Source: Pontibacter lucknowensis (GTDB lineage Bacteria; Bacteroidota; Bacteroidia; Cytophagales; Hymenobacteraceae). Taken from it: a DNA stretch of 64,000 nucleotides. Made by a program: the position numbers and the translations under genes. The stretch is taken from positions 459,470 through 523,469 of the forward strand of contig NZ_FTNM01000003.1 in assembly GCF_900156415.1 (NCBI RefSeq), read 5' to 3'. The notes beneath the pieces are model-generated. The model was not told where the DNA came from. It worked only from the letters and a program-made list of their open reading frames with translations, and did no database searches. Position 1 is the stretch's first letter. Each line of letters opens with the position of its first letter. This document shows, piece after piece, positions 38,287 to 48,074 of the stretch.

Positions 38287-38553
38287 CTACTGAAACAAAG
38301 TACCACTGCCTGCACTTCCTTTCTCAGACTTCGAAGCCGGCTCTTCGCAGTTCTCCTCATTGAACACCTGGTTAATTGCGTTTTCGGCATTGCGCAGCTT
38401 GTCTTTGCAGAATTTGATCAGTAGGGAAGAGCGCTGCACCTTTTGGGTAAGTTCGTCCACATCCACAGAGTCGCTTTCAATGGCCCGCAGAATCTCCTCC
38501 AGTTCCTGGGTGGCCTCGCGGTAAGTCATTTTGTTTATGTCCTTGTTATTCAT
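38287..38553 (-). CDS. xseB: Exodeoxyribonuclease VII small subunit
   Basis: 88 aa. The core MTYREATQELEEILRAIES with ELTQKVQRSSLLIKFCKDKL is the XseB helical hairpin. It caps the large subunit in exonuclease VII, which degrades single-stranded DNA. Start overlaps the xseA stop by 8 nt. The Ser/Gly-rich tail beyond residue 68 is extra and variable. Confidence 0.93.
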   Translation of the reverse strand: MNNKDINKMTYREATQELEEILRAIESDSVDVDELTQKVQRSSLLIKFCKDKLRNAENAINQVFNEENCEEPASKSEKGSAGSGTLFQ

Positions 38554-40108
38554 TTTCGTCTTTGTTTACAACCAAACTATGCACCTTGCCGTCCTGCAGG
38601 CGGGTCTCGATCACATCTCCCTCTTTCACCTGCCCCATGTACTTAATGATCTTGCCGTTGATCAGCGTCAGGGTATAGCCACGCAACAGCAGTTTTTCCG
38701 GATCATTGGCCTGAATGCGCATCTCCAGCATATCTAGCCGGTGGCTGTCGGAGCTGAGTTTTTTCTGGGCGCTGTACTGCAGGCGGTCGCTGCATTTTAC
38801 AAAGCTGAGCTGACTCCGCTTATGCTTGTCCTTGGCCTCCGTTTCGATGCAGTGCACGAGCTTGTTCAGGTCCTGTTCCTTCATATGCAGCCAGCGCTGA
38901 CCTATGCCTTCCACACAAACCGTGAGGTCGCTTAGTTCCTTTCCGCGCAGGTGCAGCAGGTCTTTCGTATAAGCCTGCAGCAACCTCTCCGAGTTCAGCA
39001 GCTGGTGCTTTTGGTTTTCAAGGAAGCTCTTTGGCTTGAGCAGCAGACTCTTAGAGAAATGCTCCAGCTGCTCCCGGTTTTCCTGCAGAAAACCATTGGT
39101 AAGGTTCGATATCTTTAGGCTCTGCCGTTCCAATTTGTCAGCAGTGAGGCGTATTTGCTGGCTGGCGAACATATAAATGCTGTCAAACAGCCCCTCCATT
39201 TCCGATTCGAAAGAATGTGCTTTGTCTATCAGGTAATTGGCCACAGCCGTCGGTGTTTTCTGGCGGGTATGGGCTACTAAGTCTGCAATGCTCTCGTCGC
39301 GCTCGTGGCCTATACCTGTTATCACGGGCAGGGGGGAATTGCCGATAGCAGCAGCTACCTTGTAGTCATCAAAACAACCCAGGTCAGTCTGCGAACCGCC
39401 TCCACGGATGATCACGATGGCATCGAACAAGTGGCTATACCTGGCAATCAGGTCCATGGCCTTGGTGATGGAGACCGGAGCCTCGTTGCCTTGGACTGTC
39501 GCCGGAAAAAGCCGCGTGTCGAAGGTATAGCCGTAGCTGTTGTTTTCGAGTTGATGGACAAAATCCTGATAGCCGGCCGCAGTCGCCGACGACACAATGG
39601 CCAGTCGCTGCGGCACCAAGGGCATTTCCAGCTCCTTGTTAGCCGTGAGCAGTCCCTCAGCCTCCAGGCGCTTCAGCGTTTCCTGCCGCTGCCTGGCTAA
39701 GTCGCCGATGGTATAGTTGGCGTCGATGTTGATGATGTCGAGGCTCAGCCCGTAGAGCTCGTGAAAGCGTACCTGTGCCTGAAAAAGAATTTTAAGTCCG
39801 GCTTTAAGCGGCTGCCCCGTTTTCTCCTCAAAATACCGCCCCAGCATCTGAAAACGGCTGCTCCAGATCGTAGCCCTGGCCTGCGCTTGTATGGCGCCAC
39901 GCGGGTTATCGCCTTTATCGACGAGGTTGAGGTAGCAGTGCCCCTTGCGCCGGTCCGGCGTTACCTGCGAGATCTCCGCCACTACCCAGTAACTGTCCGG
40001 AAATGCCAGCTCCAGTTCCTCCCGTATCTGCTGGTGCAGTTCAAAGAGCGAAAGCGGAGCGTTGAACTCCTGTGTAACCGAAGTCTGGCTGAAATAAAAC
40101 TGGGCCAT
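38546..40108 (-). CDS. xseA: Exodeoxyribonuclease VII large subunit
   Basis: 520 aa. N-terminal OB-fold (SYWVVAEISQVTPDRRKGHCYLNLVDK), central catalytic domain (LAIVSSATAAGYQDFVHQLEN, AIVIIRGGGSQTDLGCFDDY, VITGIGHERDESIADLVAHTRQKTPTAVA) and a long coiled-coil C-terminal part ending with GYTLTLINGKIIKYMGQVKEGD. It is somewhat longer than E. coli XseA because of the helical region (residues about 290-450). Operon with xseB and a small membrane protein. Confidence 0.96.
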   Translation of the reverse strand: MAQFYFSQTSVTQEFNAPLSLFELHQQIREELELAFPDSYWVVAEISQVTPDRRKGHCYLNLVDKGDNPRGAIQAQARATIWSSRFQMLGRYFEEKTGQPLKAGLKILFQAQVRFHELYGLSLDIINIDANYTIGDLARQRQETLKRLEAEGLLTANKELEMPLVPQRLAIVSSATAAGYQDFVHQLENNSYGYTFDTRLFPATVQGNEAPVSITKAMDLIARYSHLFDAIVIIRGGGSQTDLGCFDDYKVAAAIGNSPLPVITGIGHERDESIADLVAHTRQKTPTAVANYLIDKAHSFESEMEGLFDSIYMFASQQIRLTADKLERQSLKISNLTNGFLQENREQLEHFSKSLLLKPKSFLENQKHQLLNSERLLQAYTKDLLHLRGKELSDLTVCVEGIGQRWLHMKEQDLNKLVHCIETEAKDKHKRSQLSFVKCSDRLQYSAQKKLSSDSHRLDMLEMRIQANDPEKLLLRGYTLTLINGKIIKYMGQVKEGDVIETRLQDGKVHSLVVNKDENE

Positions 40109-40207
40109 GGGTAGGGTGAAGGATCTAAACCCGAAGATAGGAGTTTTACCTGAAAGCCGGTAGGTCTGCTTGTGATTTCTTCAGAAGGATAAAGCCAGAA
40201 TGTCTGC

Positions 40208-41689
40208 TTACCCTTTCAACTTGTCCAGCGTCTCCATCACCTTCTCCTGCCACAGCTGCTTCTCAAGTATCACAGGTGGCGCGGCGCGTTCCAGGCAGTC
40301 GGTCGCAGGACAACGTTCACAGGTTTCGTTTACGTAGCGGTGCAGAATGGCCGGGTCGTCCAGGAAGCGGACTTTGCGGCGCAGGTTTTCGTTGAGCAGC
40401 AGTCCAATGCTGATCGTGCCGGTCAGGCTTTCAGTTGGTTGAGCAAGTGCCAGTACCAGGTATTCGTTTGTAGAATTGATGTAAGAGGAGCGCTGTATAC
40501 CTACCAGTGGCTGATCAAGCTGGCCGGTTAACTTCTGCTGTTCCATTTCCTCAAACAAGGTGAGTGAGATCCAGCGGCGGCAGTAATGCTCGTTCAGAAA
40601 AGAGGCATGTGGATTGTGCAGCCCGGAAAGATGCAGCTCTTTTGTGAGCGAGTAACGATCAGAGGCCGCATGGTGATGGAAGCGCAGGAAAAAGAGCTGC
40701 TTGATGTTGAAAAAGCGGGGCAGGAGCGAGGTCAGGCGGTGCAGCAGCGTTTCGGGGGAGGTACTGTAGTTCTCCATCAGCTGAAGCATTAACTGAGGCT
40801 GCCAAACCGGCTCTGCGAAAAAGTTCTCCATATCCTGTACCAAACGGTCGCGGTTGAGCAGGAGGGCACCTGCAAAGTAGGAAGCTTTGAAATTGTTAAG
40901 CACTTCCTCAAAAGAACCTACCCGCACCCAGGTGGCGGTGTACGGACGTGGTTGCAACTGCAATACCTGGAAGCCAATCTCACGGGCTATCGCAAAAGCA
41001 CGTTGCTGTTCTGTCAGATTTGGGTTAAGGGACAACCGAGGTATAGAACCCGGTACAAAGACTGATCGCAGCGGGGCAAGCTCCGGATGGTCTTGCACTG
41101 TCTCTGTTTCAATTTTTATGTTAAATACAGATCCCAGTATACCTGCCAGTTGCTCGAAAGACGGGGTTTGCTCTGGGCTTATACCCTGCTCCTCCATAAA
41201 GCGCTCTGCTTCCAGTTCCAGGTCTTCAAAGTAATTATCATGTAACTCCTGGTAGGAGCGGAGGGCAGAGAAGTAGAATTGCTCTACCCGCAGGTCAAAG
41301 GCGCGCGAAATCTCCAGCAATGTGTTGACGAAGGCACTAAGCTTGGTAGGTGCAGTCGCAAACAGGTCCAGCAGTCGACTGATGTCCAGACCGAAGTGCT
41401 CAAGTGGCAGTTCCGACAGGATATTGGATTGCAGCAGTTCACCCACGGGTTGAAGGCGCTTGCTCAACTGCAGTGACACCAGATAGTCGTAGGTTACCCC
41501 TAGTTCATCGGCTATTACGGCGATCTTGCTTGGCTTGGGGTGCTTTTTACCTTTCTCTATTTCATTGAGGTACGACACCGATATACCTGTAGTCGTGGCC
41601 AGATCGGTCAGCGAGATGCTTTTTTCTGCTCTTAACTGCTTGATCTTCAGTCCGAGTATAAGCCGGATAACATCCTCCTGTAGCCTCAT
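40208..41689 (-). CDS. RamB/ScfR-like XRE-family regulator
   Basis: 493 aa. HTH_XRE at residues 10-70 (KIKQLRAEKSISLTDLATTTGISVSYLNEIEKGKK), then a long ImmA/IrrE-like and DUF2083-type ligand domain. The metalloprotease motif is degenerate: AIAREIGFQVLQ stands where HExxH would be, as in fatty-acyl sensing regulators. The C-terminus carries a Cys cluster, CERCPATDC. RamB of actinobacteria, with this architecture, controls glyoxylate-cycle genes. Here the gene is divergent from aceB-aceA with 150 nt between, so control of the glyoxylate bypass by acetate or acyl-CoA status is a strong inference. Confidence 0.88.
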   Translation of the reverse strand: MRLQEDVIRLILGLKIKQLRAEKSISLTDLATTTGISVSYLNEIEKGKKHPKPSKIAVIADELGVTYDYLVSLQLSKRLQPVGELLQSNILSELPLEHFGLDISRLLDLFATAPTKLSAFVNTLLEISRAFDLRVEQFYFSALRSYQELHDNYFEDLELEAERFMEEQGISPEQTPSFEQLAGILGSVFNIKIETETVQDHPELAPLRSVFVPGSIPRLSLNPNLTEQQRAFAIAREIGFQVLQLQPRPYTATWVRVGSFEEVLNNFKASYFAGALLLNRDRLVQDMENFFAEPVWQPQLMLQLMENYSTSPETLLHRLTSLLPRFFNIKQLFFLRFHHHAASDRYSLTKELHLSGLHNPHASFLNEHYCRRWISLTLFEEMEQQKLTGQLDQPLVGIQRSSYINSTNEYLVLALAQPTESLTGTISIGLLLNENLRRKVRFLDDPAILHRYVNETCERCPATDCLERAAPPVILEKQLWQEKVMETLDKLKG

Positions 41690-41765
41690 GCAAAATTTTT
41701 TTGTGGTCTGTATGCTAATAAACGCCCTTTTGCGATTATTTCCTAAAAACGAATAAATTTATTTA

Positions 41766-41777
41766 GCGAAAATTCGC
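41766..41777. promoter_or_regulatory. Candidate operator between the regulator and aceB
   Basis: GCGAA-AA-TTCGC is an inverted repeat with a 2-nt spacer. Half-site-like elements recur at 41791 (TTCGC) and 41731 (TGCGA). The spacer otherwise is AT-rich. These are the best candidates for binding by the divergent XRE-type regulator; binding itself is inference. Confidence 0.45.
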
Positions 41778-41839
41778 CAAAATTAAAATGTTCGCGTATA
41801 GATGATAAAATCACAATCCATCACCTCAAGTTTATAATT

Positions 41840-43432
41840 ATGTTAGTAGAGAGCACAGCCCAAGTAAAAGGATTGCCTGTTAAAGGGATAGAACAAGTTT
41901 TGACTCCTGAAGCCGTGGACTTTCTGATCATGTTGCACGAGCGCTTTGAAATCAGAAGAGCCGAGCTCCTGAAAGCGAGAGCGGAGCGGCAAGAGCGCAT
42001 CGATGCCGGTGAGCGTCCTGATTTTCTGCAGGAAACCAAGGCGGTTCGGGAAGGGGACTGGAAAATAGGGGCTATACCTGCCGACCTGCAGATGCGCCGC
42101 GTGGAAATTACTGGACCGGTGGACCGCAAAATGGTGATCAATGCGCTGAACTCCGGGGCCGATGTGTTCATGGCTGACTTTGAGGACGCGAACTCGCCTA
42201 CTTGGGAAAATGTGGTGCAGGGACAGCTCAATCTCTATGATGCGGTACGTCGCACTATCACTTACCAAAACGGTAAGGTATACCAACTGAAAGATTCAGT
42301 GGCTTTGCTGAAGGTGCGCCCAAGAGGCTGGCATCTGACTGAAAAGCACTTGGTAATCGGCGACAAACCGATCTCAGCCGCCCTGTTTGACTTCGGACTT
42401 TTCTTCTTCCATAATGCCAAAGAGCTGATTACCCGCGGTACCGGCCCATACTTCTACCTTCCTAAGCTAGAGAGTCACTTAGAGGCCCGCCTGTGGAATG
42501 ATGTTTTCGTAGCGGCGCAGGAGGCTTTGGATATACCTGTCGGTACCATCAAAGCGACTGTGCTGATCGAGACCATACTGGCCGCTTTTGAGATGGACGA
42601 GATCCTGTACGAACTGCGTGAGCATATCGTCGGCCTCAACGCCGGTCGCTGGGACTATATCTTTAGCGCCATCAAGAAATTCCGCAACCAGCCCGATGTG
42701 ATTTTTCCGGATCGCACGGCCATCACCATGCAGGTGCCCTTTATGAAAGCCTATACCGATCTGCTTGTGCAGACCTGTCACAAGCGGGGCGCCCATGCCA
42801 TGGGCGGTATGGCGGCTTTCATCCCGAATCGACACGACCCGACTGTGAACAAAATGGCCATCGAGAAAGTGAAAGCCGATAAGGATTTTGAAGCCCGGAA
42901 CGGGTTTGACGGCACGTGGGTAGCCCATCCGGATTTGATTCCGGTGGCGCGGGAGGCTTTCGACAAGGTGATCGGAGAGAAGCCGCACCAGAAAGAAGTG
43001 CTGCGCGAAGAGGTGAAGGTAAAAGCCGATGACCTGCTCAACTTCAGGATAGAAGGAAGCAAGATCACAGAGGCGGGCCTGCGACTGAATATCAATGTGG
43101 GCATCCTATACCTGGGCAACTGGCTCTGCGGCACCGGCGCAGCTGCCATCCACAACCTGATGGAAGACGCCGCTACTGCCGAAATTTCACGCGCACAGGT
43201 ATGGCAGTGGCTGCACCACGAGGGCACCTATACCGCCGAAGGCGAGACCATCACCGAAGAACGTGTGTTGCAACTGATCAAAGAAGAAACCGGGAACATT
43301 AAAGAGGAGGTAGGTTTGGCGATGTTTAAAAACTGCCACTTCGAACGCGCCTCGCAGCTCTTCTCCGAGCTCGTGCTCTCCACCTGCTTCGTTGACTTCC
43401 TCACCCTCCCGGCCTATAAATACATTGATTGA
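41840..43432 (+). CDS. aceB: Malate synthase A
   Basis: 530 aa, typical of malate synthase A. Key blocks: [42 protein letters not shown] (catalytic Arg), [27 protein letters not shown] (Mg-binding Glu), [12 protein letters not shown] and [19 protein letters not shown] (catalytic Asp). It condenses glyoxylate with acetyl-CoA to malate. First gene of the glyoxylate pair, 210 nt before aceA, divergent from its probable regulator. Confidence 0.97.
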   Translation: MLVESTAQVKGLPVKGIEQVLTPEAVDFLIMLHERFEIRRAELLKARAERQERIDAGERPDFLQETKAVREGDWKIGAIPADLQMRRVEITGPVDRKMVINALNSGADVFMADFEDANSPTWENVVQGQLNLYDAVRRTITYQNGKVYQLKDSVALLKVRPRGWHLTEKHLVIGDKPISAALFDFGLFFFHNAKELITRGTGPYFYLPKLESHLEARLWNDVFVAAQEALDIPVGTIKATVLIETILAAFEMDEILYELREHIVGLNAGRWDYIFSAIKKFRNQPDVIFPDRTAITMQVPFMKAYTDLLVQTCHKRGAHAMGGMAAFIPNRHDPTVNKMAIEKVKADKDFEARNGFDGTWVAHPDLIPVAREAFDKVIGEKPHQKEVLREEVKVKADDLLNFRIEGSKITEAGLRLNINVGILYLGNWLCGTGAAAIHNLMEDAATAEISRAQVWQWLHHEGTYTAEGETITEERVLQLIKEETGNIKEEVGLAMFKNCHFERASQLFSELVLSTCFVDFLTLPAYKYID

Positions 43433-43436
43433 AGTT

Positions 43437-43588
43437 TAGGAGTTGGGGCGTTTGAGAGTTGAGGAGTGAGTGATGTGAGAGTTTAGGAAATAAGAAGCAA
43501 TGATGCCCAGAAGCTAATCTCTCTTCCTACCTAAACTAGCGCCTAGCTCAAAACTTTAAACCCGAAACCTGAAACGCCCCAATTCCTA
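43437..43588. repeat. Imperfect inverted repeat in the aceB-aceA spacer
   Basis: TAGGAGTTGGGGCGTTTGAG (43437-43456) matches the reverse complement of 43569-43588 in 18 of 20 bases. The left arm region is purine-rich and the right arm pyrimidine-rich. Pyrimidine-rich AAACTC-type short repeats continue to the aceA start (43600-43640). It looks like a dispersed non-coding repeat or MITE-like element. Confidence 0.7.
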
Positions 43589-43642
43589 ATCTGTTTAATT
43601 CCCACTTCTCAAACTCTTAAATTCTTAAACTCCCAAACTCCC

Positions 43643-44923
43643 ATGAACAAGACAGAAAGAATTCAGGCTATCCAGCAAGACTGGCTCGTGAACCCACGTT
43701 GGGCAGGTATAAAAAGACCGTATACTGCCGACGAAGTTGTGAAACTGCAGGGCTCCGTCAAGATCGAGTATACCCTGGCCCGCAACGGGGCCGAGAAACT
43801 GTGGCGCTTGCTGCACACCGAAGAATATGTGGCCGGACTAGGTGCCATGACGGGCAATCAAGCGGTGCAGGAGGTGCAGGCTGGTCTCAACGCCATTTAC
43901 CTGAGCGGCTGGCAGGTCGCCGCCGACGCCAACCTGGCCGGGCACATGTACCCGGATCAGAGTCTATACCCGGCCGACAGTGTGCCGAATGTAATCAAGA
44001 AGATCAACAACGCCCTGCTGCGCGCCGACCAGATCCAGAGTGTGACCGGTGATGGAGAGATTGACTGGATGGTGCCGATCGTGGCCGATGCCGAGGCCGG
44101 TTTTGGTGGTAACCTGAATGCCTTTGAGCTGATGAAAATGATGATCGAGGCCGGAGCTGCCGGGGTGCATTTCGAGGACCAGTTGTCAAGCGCCAAGAAG
44201 TGCGGTCACCTGGGCGGAAAAGTACTGGTACCGACACAGGAGGCTATCAACAAACTGGTGGCGGCAAGACTGGCTGCCGATGTGATGGGTGTGCCTACCC
44301 TGCTGGTGGCCCGAACCGACGCCGACGCCGCCAACCTGATCACCAATGACATCGATCCGCGTGACCATGAATTCATCATACCTGGCGAACGCACCAGCGA
44401 GGGCTTCTACCGCGTGAACTGTGGTATCGAACAAGGTATAGCCCGCGGCCTGGCCTATGCGCCTTACGCCGACCTGATCTGGATGGAAACCTCTACGCCA
44501 GACCTGGCTCAGGCTCGTAAGTTTGCAGAGGCCATACACACGGAATATCCGGGCAAGCTGCTGGCCTACAACTGCTCTCCGTCCTTTAACTGGGCTGCCA
44601 AACTGAGTGTGGAGGAGATGGAAACATTCCGGGAAGAATTGGCAAAGATGGGCTATAAGTTCCAGTTCATCACGCTGGCCGGCTTCCATGCACTCAACAC
44701 CAGCATGTTCGAACTGGCCAAAGCCTACAAGGCACGCGGCATGGCCGGTTACTCCGAGCTGCAGGAGCGTGAATTCGGGTTGGTAAAAGAGGGCTTCAAA
44801 GCCGTGAAGCACCAGTCCTTTGTCGGTACCGCTTACTTTGATGCCATCCAGAACACCGTGACGTCAGGCACCGCTTCTACAGCCGCACTGGTTGGCTCAA
44901 CCGAAGAAGAGCAGTTTCACTAA
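43643..44923 (+). CDS. aceA: Isocitrate lyase
   Basis: 426 aa. Catalytic [18 protein letters not shown], substrate/metal blocks [56 protein letters not shown] and [10 protein letters not shown] are all intact. It splits isocitrate to glyoxylate and succinate, feeding AceB. It follows aceB after a 210-nt spacer filled with repeats, so a separate promoter cannot be excluded. A terminator follows. Confidence 0.98.
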   Translation: MNKTERIQAIQQDWLVNPRWAGIKRPYTADEVVKLQGSVKIEYTLARNGAEKLWRLLHTEEYVAGLGAMTGNQAVQEVQAGLNAIYLSGWQVAADANLAGHMYPDQSLYPADSVPNVIKKINNALLRADQIQSVTGDGEIDWMVPIVADAEAGFGGNLNAFELMKMMIEAGAAGVHFEDQLSSAKKCGHLGGKVLVPTQEAINKLVAARLAADVMGVPTLLVARTDADAANLITNDIDPRDHEFIIPGERTSEGFYRVNCGIEQGIARGLAYAPYADLIWMETSTPDLAQARKFAEAIHTEYPGKLLAYNCSPSFNWAAKLSVEEMETFREELAKMGYKFQFITLAGFHALNTSMFELAKAYKARGMAGYSELQEREFGLVKEGFKAVKHQSFVGTAYFDAIQNTVTSGTASTAALVGSTEEEQFH

Positions 44924-44950
44924 GACGTATAGATTGATTGGGTAAAACAG

Positions 44951-44992
44951 AAACTCCCCGTTGTCAACCAGACAGCGGGGAGTTTTCTTTTT
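44951..44992 (+). terminator. Terminator after aceA
   Basis: AAACTCCCCG (44951-44960) pairs with CGGGGAGTTT (44976-44985), then TCTTTTTAG. Strong intrinsic terminator. Confidence 0.88.
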
Positions 44993-45023
44993 AGTATGAT
45001 TCGATATGTTCTAGGTGGGCTGC

Positions 45024-46073
45024 TTACTCTGTCTTAAACCCGATGCCTTTGGCTCTTTTCTCCCAGTTCTCGCGGGCCCACTTCTGCATGTCTTCCACGT
45101 TGTCCATTTCGTCCATGATCTCCATGCCCAACAATGTTTCAATGATGTCCTCCATGGTCACAATGCCGGCTGTACCGCCATACTCGTCGACTACCAGTGC
45201 AATGTGGTTTTGCTCTTTGAGCAACCTGCTAAACAGTTCAGGTATAGGCATATACTCGGTCACAACCTCTATGTCGCGGCGTATCGTTTTTAGAGGCAGG
45301 TGGCCCTGGTTGTCAATTAGTTTTGAGAGCACCTCGTCCTTAAGCACATAGCCGTTGATGTCGTCGAGGCTGTTCTGGTAGACCGGAATACGGGAGAAGC
45401 GCAGCGTCTTGGCTTGCTTGAAAAAGTCAACGATGGGCATCTCTTCCTGCGCACCGTAAATCACAGTACGGGGTGTCATGACGTGGCGCACCAGAACCTG
45501 GTTAAAACGCAGGATGTTGCGCAGGATCTGGGATTCACCTCTTTTGAAAATACCTTCTTTGATACCGATCTCAGCCATAGCCGTAAAATCTGCGCGGCTA
45601 AGCACGCTCTTGTCTTTGTCGCGCTTCAGTCGCTTGGTGATAAACTGCGACAGCACGATAAGCGGGTAGAGCGGCGAGTAAATCATGATGCGCAAACTCG
45701 TAACCGTAAAGGGCGTAAGTTGTCTCCAGTAGTTCGCCCCGAGTGTTTTGGGTATGATCTCCGATAAGATCAGGATGATGATGGTCAGGATAGCTGAGAT
45801 CAGAGACAGGTATTCCTCCCCCCAGATTAGTTGGGCCTGTGCACCTACACCGGCTGCTCCTATGGTGTGCGCAAAAGTGTTGACGGTGAGGATGGCTGCC
45901 AGCGGGCGGTCAATATTGTCTTTGAACTCTTGCAGGTGTTTGCCGAGCGCCGGATTTTCCTGTGCTGTAATGCTCACATGCGATGGAGTGATGCTGAGCA
46001 AAGCCGCTTCGAGCAGCGAGCATAAGAAAGAGAACATCAGCGCGATGGCCAGGTATAAGAAAAGTAAGCCCAT
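45024..46073 (-). CDS. CNNM/CBS domain protein (hemolysin-C-like), short form
   Basis: 349 aa. N-terminal CNNM (DUF21) domain with three or four membrane helices (FSFLCSLLEAALLSITPSHV; LILSEIIPKTLGANY), then a CBS pair (VRHVMTPRTVIYGAQEEMP; YVLKDEVL; HIALVVDEYGGTAGIVTMEDIIETLLG). It ends soon after, without the CorC/HlyC C-terminal domain many relatives have. Family members transport or sense Mg2+/Co2+ in the inner membrane. Monocistronic. Confidence 0.9.
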   Translation of the reverse strand: MGLLFLYLAIALMFSFLCSLLEAALLSITPSHVSITAQENPALGKHLQEFKDNIDRPLAAILTVNTFAHTIGAAGVGAQAQLIWGEEYLSLISAILTIIILILSEIIPKTLGANYWRQLTPFTVTSLRIMIYSPLYPLIVLSQFITKRLKRDKDKSVLSRADFTAMAEIGIKEGIFKRGESQILRNILRFNQVLVRHVMTPRTVIYGAQEEMPIVDFFKQAKTLRFSRIPVYQNSLDDINGYVLKDEVLSKLIDNQGHLPLKTIRRDIEVVTEYMPIPELFSRLLKEQNHIALVVDEYGGTAGIVTMEDIIETLLGMEIMDEMDNVEDMQKWARENWEKRAKGIGFKTE

Positions 46074-46124
46074 GCGAGTGGATTATGGTGAAAAAACCTT
46101 TGGTTGATTTGCAAAGGTAGTAAA

Positions 46125-46517
46125 TTAGTGCACCACGCGCAGTACCGGCTCCTCAAGCGGTGTGCGGGTTTCAGGGTCTACTGTGAAATACCCTACCATA
46201 CTCGGCCCATAGCCCAGGTTCAGCTCTACAAACTTATTCTGGTCCGGCAGCATCGCGATCACCTCTTGTTGCAGGTCCTTGTACTTTTCAAGCAATTCTT
46301 TCAGTTTCTGCTCTTTGTCGTTCAGGGAGTTCTGCGGTTGCTGATCTGTCAGCTGTTGTTCAATGTTCTGCTCCGGGTCGAAGTCGTGCTTCATGCTCTG
46401 TAGCGAAAGCACTTCCACTTCCAGCAACCGGATATCACGTTCCACATGCAGGTACTCTTTCACTTTCTCCTCCAGCGGAACAAGTGATTCGTCCAGGTAT
46501 TCTATCAGGTTTTCCAT
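46125..46517 (-). CDS. Hypothetical coiled-coil protein
   Basis: 130 aa from MENLIEYLDES (a Met two codons upstream is equally possible). Mostly acidic helix with heptads (LEEKVKEYLHVERDIRLLEVEVLSLQ; DKEQKLKELLEKYKDLQQEV) and a short conserved-looking end (NKFVELNLGYGPSMVGYFTVDPETRTPL). No signal, no membrane segment. I do not recognise the family. It sits alone, 51 nt before the CNNM gene on the same strand, possibly in one transcript. Confidence 0.65.
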   Translation of the reverse strand: MENLIEYLDESLVPLEEKVKEYLHVERDIRLLEVEVLSLQSMKHDFDPEQNIEQQLTDQQPQNSLNDKEQKLKELLEKYKDLQQEVIAMLPDQNKFVELNLGYGPSMVGYFTVDPETRTPLEEPVLRVVH

Positions 46518-46629
46518 AGTCATGTCAGGTATATATGGGTGTATAGCTCCTATACGGCAATGCCCTCATTTATTTGCATACGGGAAGCAACAGGGTGCGG
46601 CTACATAGCTGCTATACCTATACCTTGAC

Positions 46630-48060
46630 CTATAACCATTTGAATAGCTTCCTGACAAAAGCAAGCCGGTTGCCGTAGGGTGGGTAGCGTAGCGGAAGGT
46701 CAATCCAGGTACCGCGGTGCACGACACTCTTCTGGTTGGAGAATAGCTCAAAGCTGGCCTGCCCATGGTAACTGCCAACACCGCTTTCCCCTACACCGCC
46801 AAAAGGAAGGTTAGGGTTAATGAGGTGTGAAATAGTATCGTTGATACAGCCGCCTCCAAAGTGAAGCTCTTCCAGCACGCGTTGCTGCTGCACTTCATTG
46901 GATGAAAAGAAGTACAATGCAAGGGGCTTCTCTTTCGAATTGACCTGCCGGATCGCTTCATCCAGATGGGTATAGGTAAGCACAGGCAGGATAGGCCCGA
47001 ATATTTCGTCCTGCATGACAGGATGTTGCCAGTTTACCTGATCCAGCACAGTCGGTGCGATGAAACGGCTGTCAGCATCGTGCTGTCCGCCGATGCGCAC
47101 GACGCCGTCCTGCAGATAGCCGCTCAGGCGGCGGTAGTGCCGGTCGTTGACAATGCGTGCAAAGTCCGGGCTGTGACGTGGCGAGTCACCATAAAACTCC
47201 TGGATGGCGATGCGCAGCCGCTCTATCAGCTCGTCTTTCACCTGCTCATGTACCAGCAGGTAGTCGGGGGCCACGCAGGTCTGGCCGGCATTCATAAACT
47301 TACCCCACGCGATGCGGCGTGCAGCCAGGCCCAGGTCGGCATCTTCAGCCACAATCACGGGGCTCTTGCCACCAAGCTCCAGCGTAACCGGAGTCAGGTG
47401 TTCGGCGGCAGCTTTCATGACCACACGGCCCACCTGTGTGCTGCCCGTAAAAAATATGTAGTCGAACCGCTGGGCCAACAAAAGCTGGGTAGTAGGCACG
47501 CCTCCCTGGACTACAGTGACCAGCCTCGGATCAAACGTTTTGGAAATCAGCCGGGCAATCACAGCTGAGGTGGCAGGGGTGAGTTCGGAAGGCTTGATGA
47601 TAGCGCAATTGCCTGCCGCCAGCGCACCGATCAGCGGGTTGAGCACTAACTGCAAAGGGTAGTTCCAGGGGCCGATGATCAGGGCAACCCCGTAAGGCTG
47701 GGAGTAGACATAGCTGCGGGCCGGGAAATTAAGCAGGGTTTCGCCTACTGACTGCGGCTTCGCCCAGCGTACTATTTTTTTGAGCACCAGCTGGAGCTCT
47801 TTCTCCACAAAGCCTATTTCGGTCGTGTAAGTTTCAAAGGCAGGTTTCCGGAAGTCGGCATACATGGCATCCATCAGCTCCTGCTCGTGGCTGCGCAGGG
47901 CCTCCAGTAGGCGTCGGAGTTGCTCTTTCCGGAAGCTGATGTCCAGGGTATGGCCTCCGGCAAAATAGGCCTTTTGTTGTTTGAGCAGGTCCAGTACGGC
48001 CTGCGGGTCTGCTTCCGTGACGGTGCCGGCCCTGTTTACATAGGTGTTTGTTGAGTTCAT
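46630..48060 (-). CDS. Aldehyde dehydrogenase, class 3/fatty-aldehyde type
   Basis: 476 aa. Catalytic Glu in VTLELGGKSPVIV, catalytic Cys in NAGQTCVAPDYLLV, NAD-binding IIGPWNYPLQLVLNPLIGALAAGN and FTGSTQVGR; the oligomer strand GVGESGVGSYHG is intact. The C-terminal hydrophobic/basic tail (GNRLAFVRKLFKWL) is like that of membrane-associated fatty aldehyde dehydrogenases (ALDH3). It oxidises aldehydes to acids with NAD(P). It lies 14 nt downstream of a short-chain dehydrogenase gene in an operon, so a two-step alcohol-to-acid route is plausible. Confidence 0.92.
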   Translation of the reverse strand: MNSTNTYVNRAGTVTEADPQAVLDLLKQQKAYFAGGHTLDISFRKEQLRRLLEALRSHEQELMDAMYADFRKPAFETYTTEIGFVEKELQLVLKKIVRWAKPQSVGETLLNFPARSYVYSQPYGVALIIGPWNYPLQLVLNPLIGALAAGNCAIIKPSELTPATSAVIARLISKTFDPRLVTVVQGGVPTTQLLLAQRFDYIFFTGSTQVGRVVMKAAAEHLTPVTLELGGKSPVIVAEDADLGLAARRIAWGKFMNAGQTCVAPDYLLVHEQVKDELIERLRIAIQEFYGDSPRHSPDFARIVNDRHYRRLSGYLQDGVVRIGGQHDADSRFIAPTVLDQVNWQHPVMQDEIFGPILPVLTYTHLDEAIRQVNSKEKPLALYFFSSNEVQQQRVLEELHFGGGCINDTISHLINPNLPFGGVGESGVGSYHGQASFELFSNQKSVVHRGTWIDLPLRYPPYGNRLAFVRKLFKWL

Positions 48061-48074
48061 AGCGGGTAAAAAGG

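Noticed and set aside
45024..46073. CNNM/CBS protein as a truncated gene
   Set aside because: It ends cleanly after the second CBS motif with no remnant of the missing domain downstream; short forms without the CorC domain exist.
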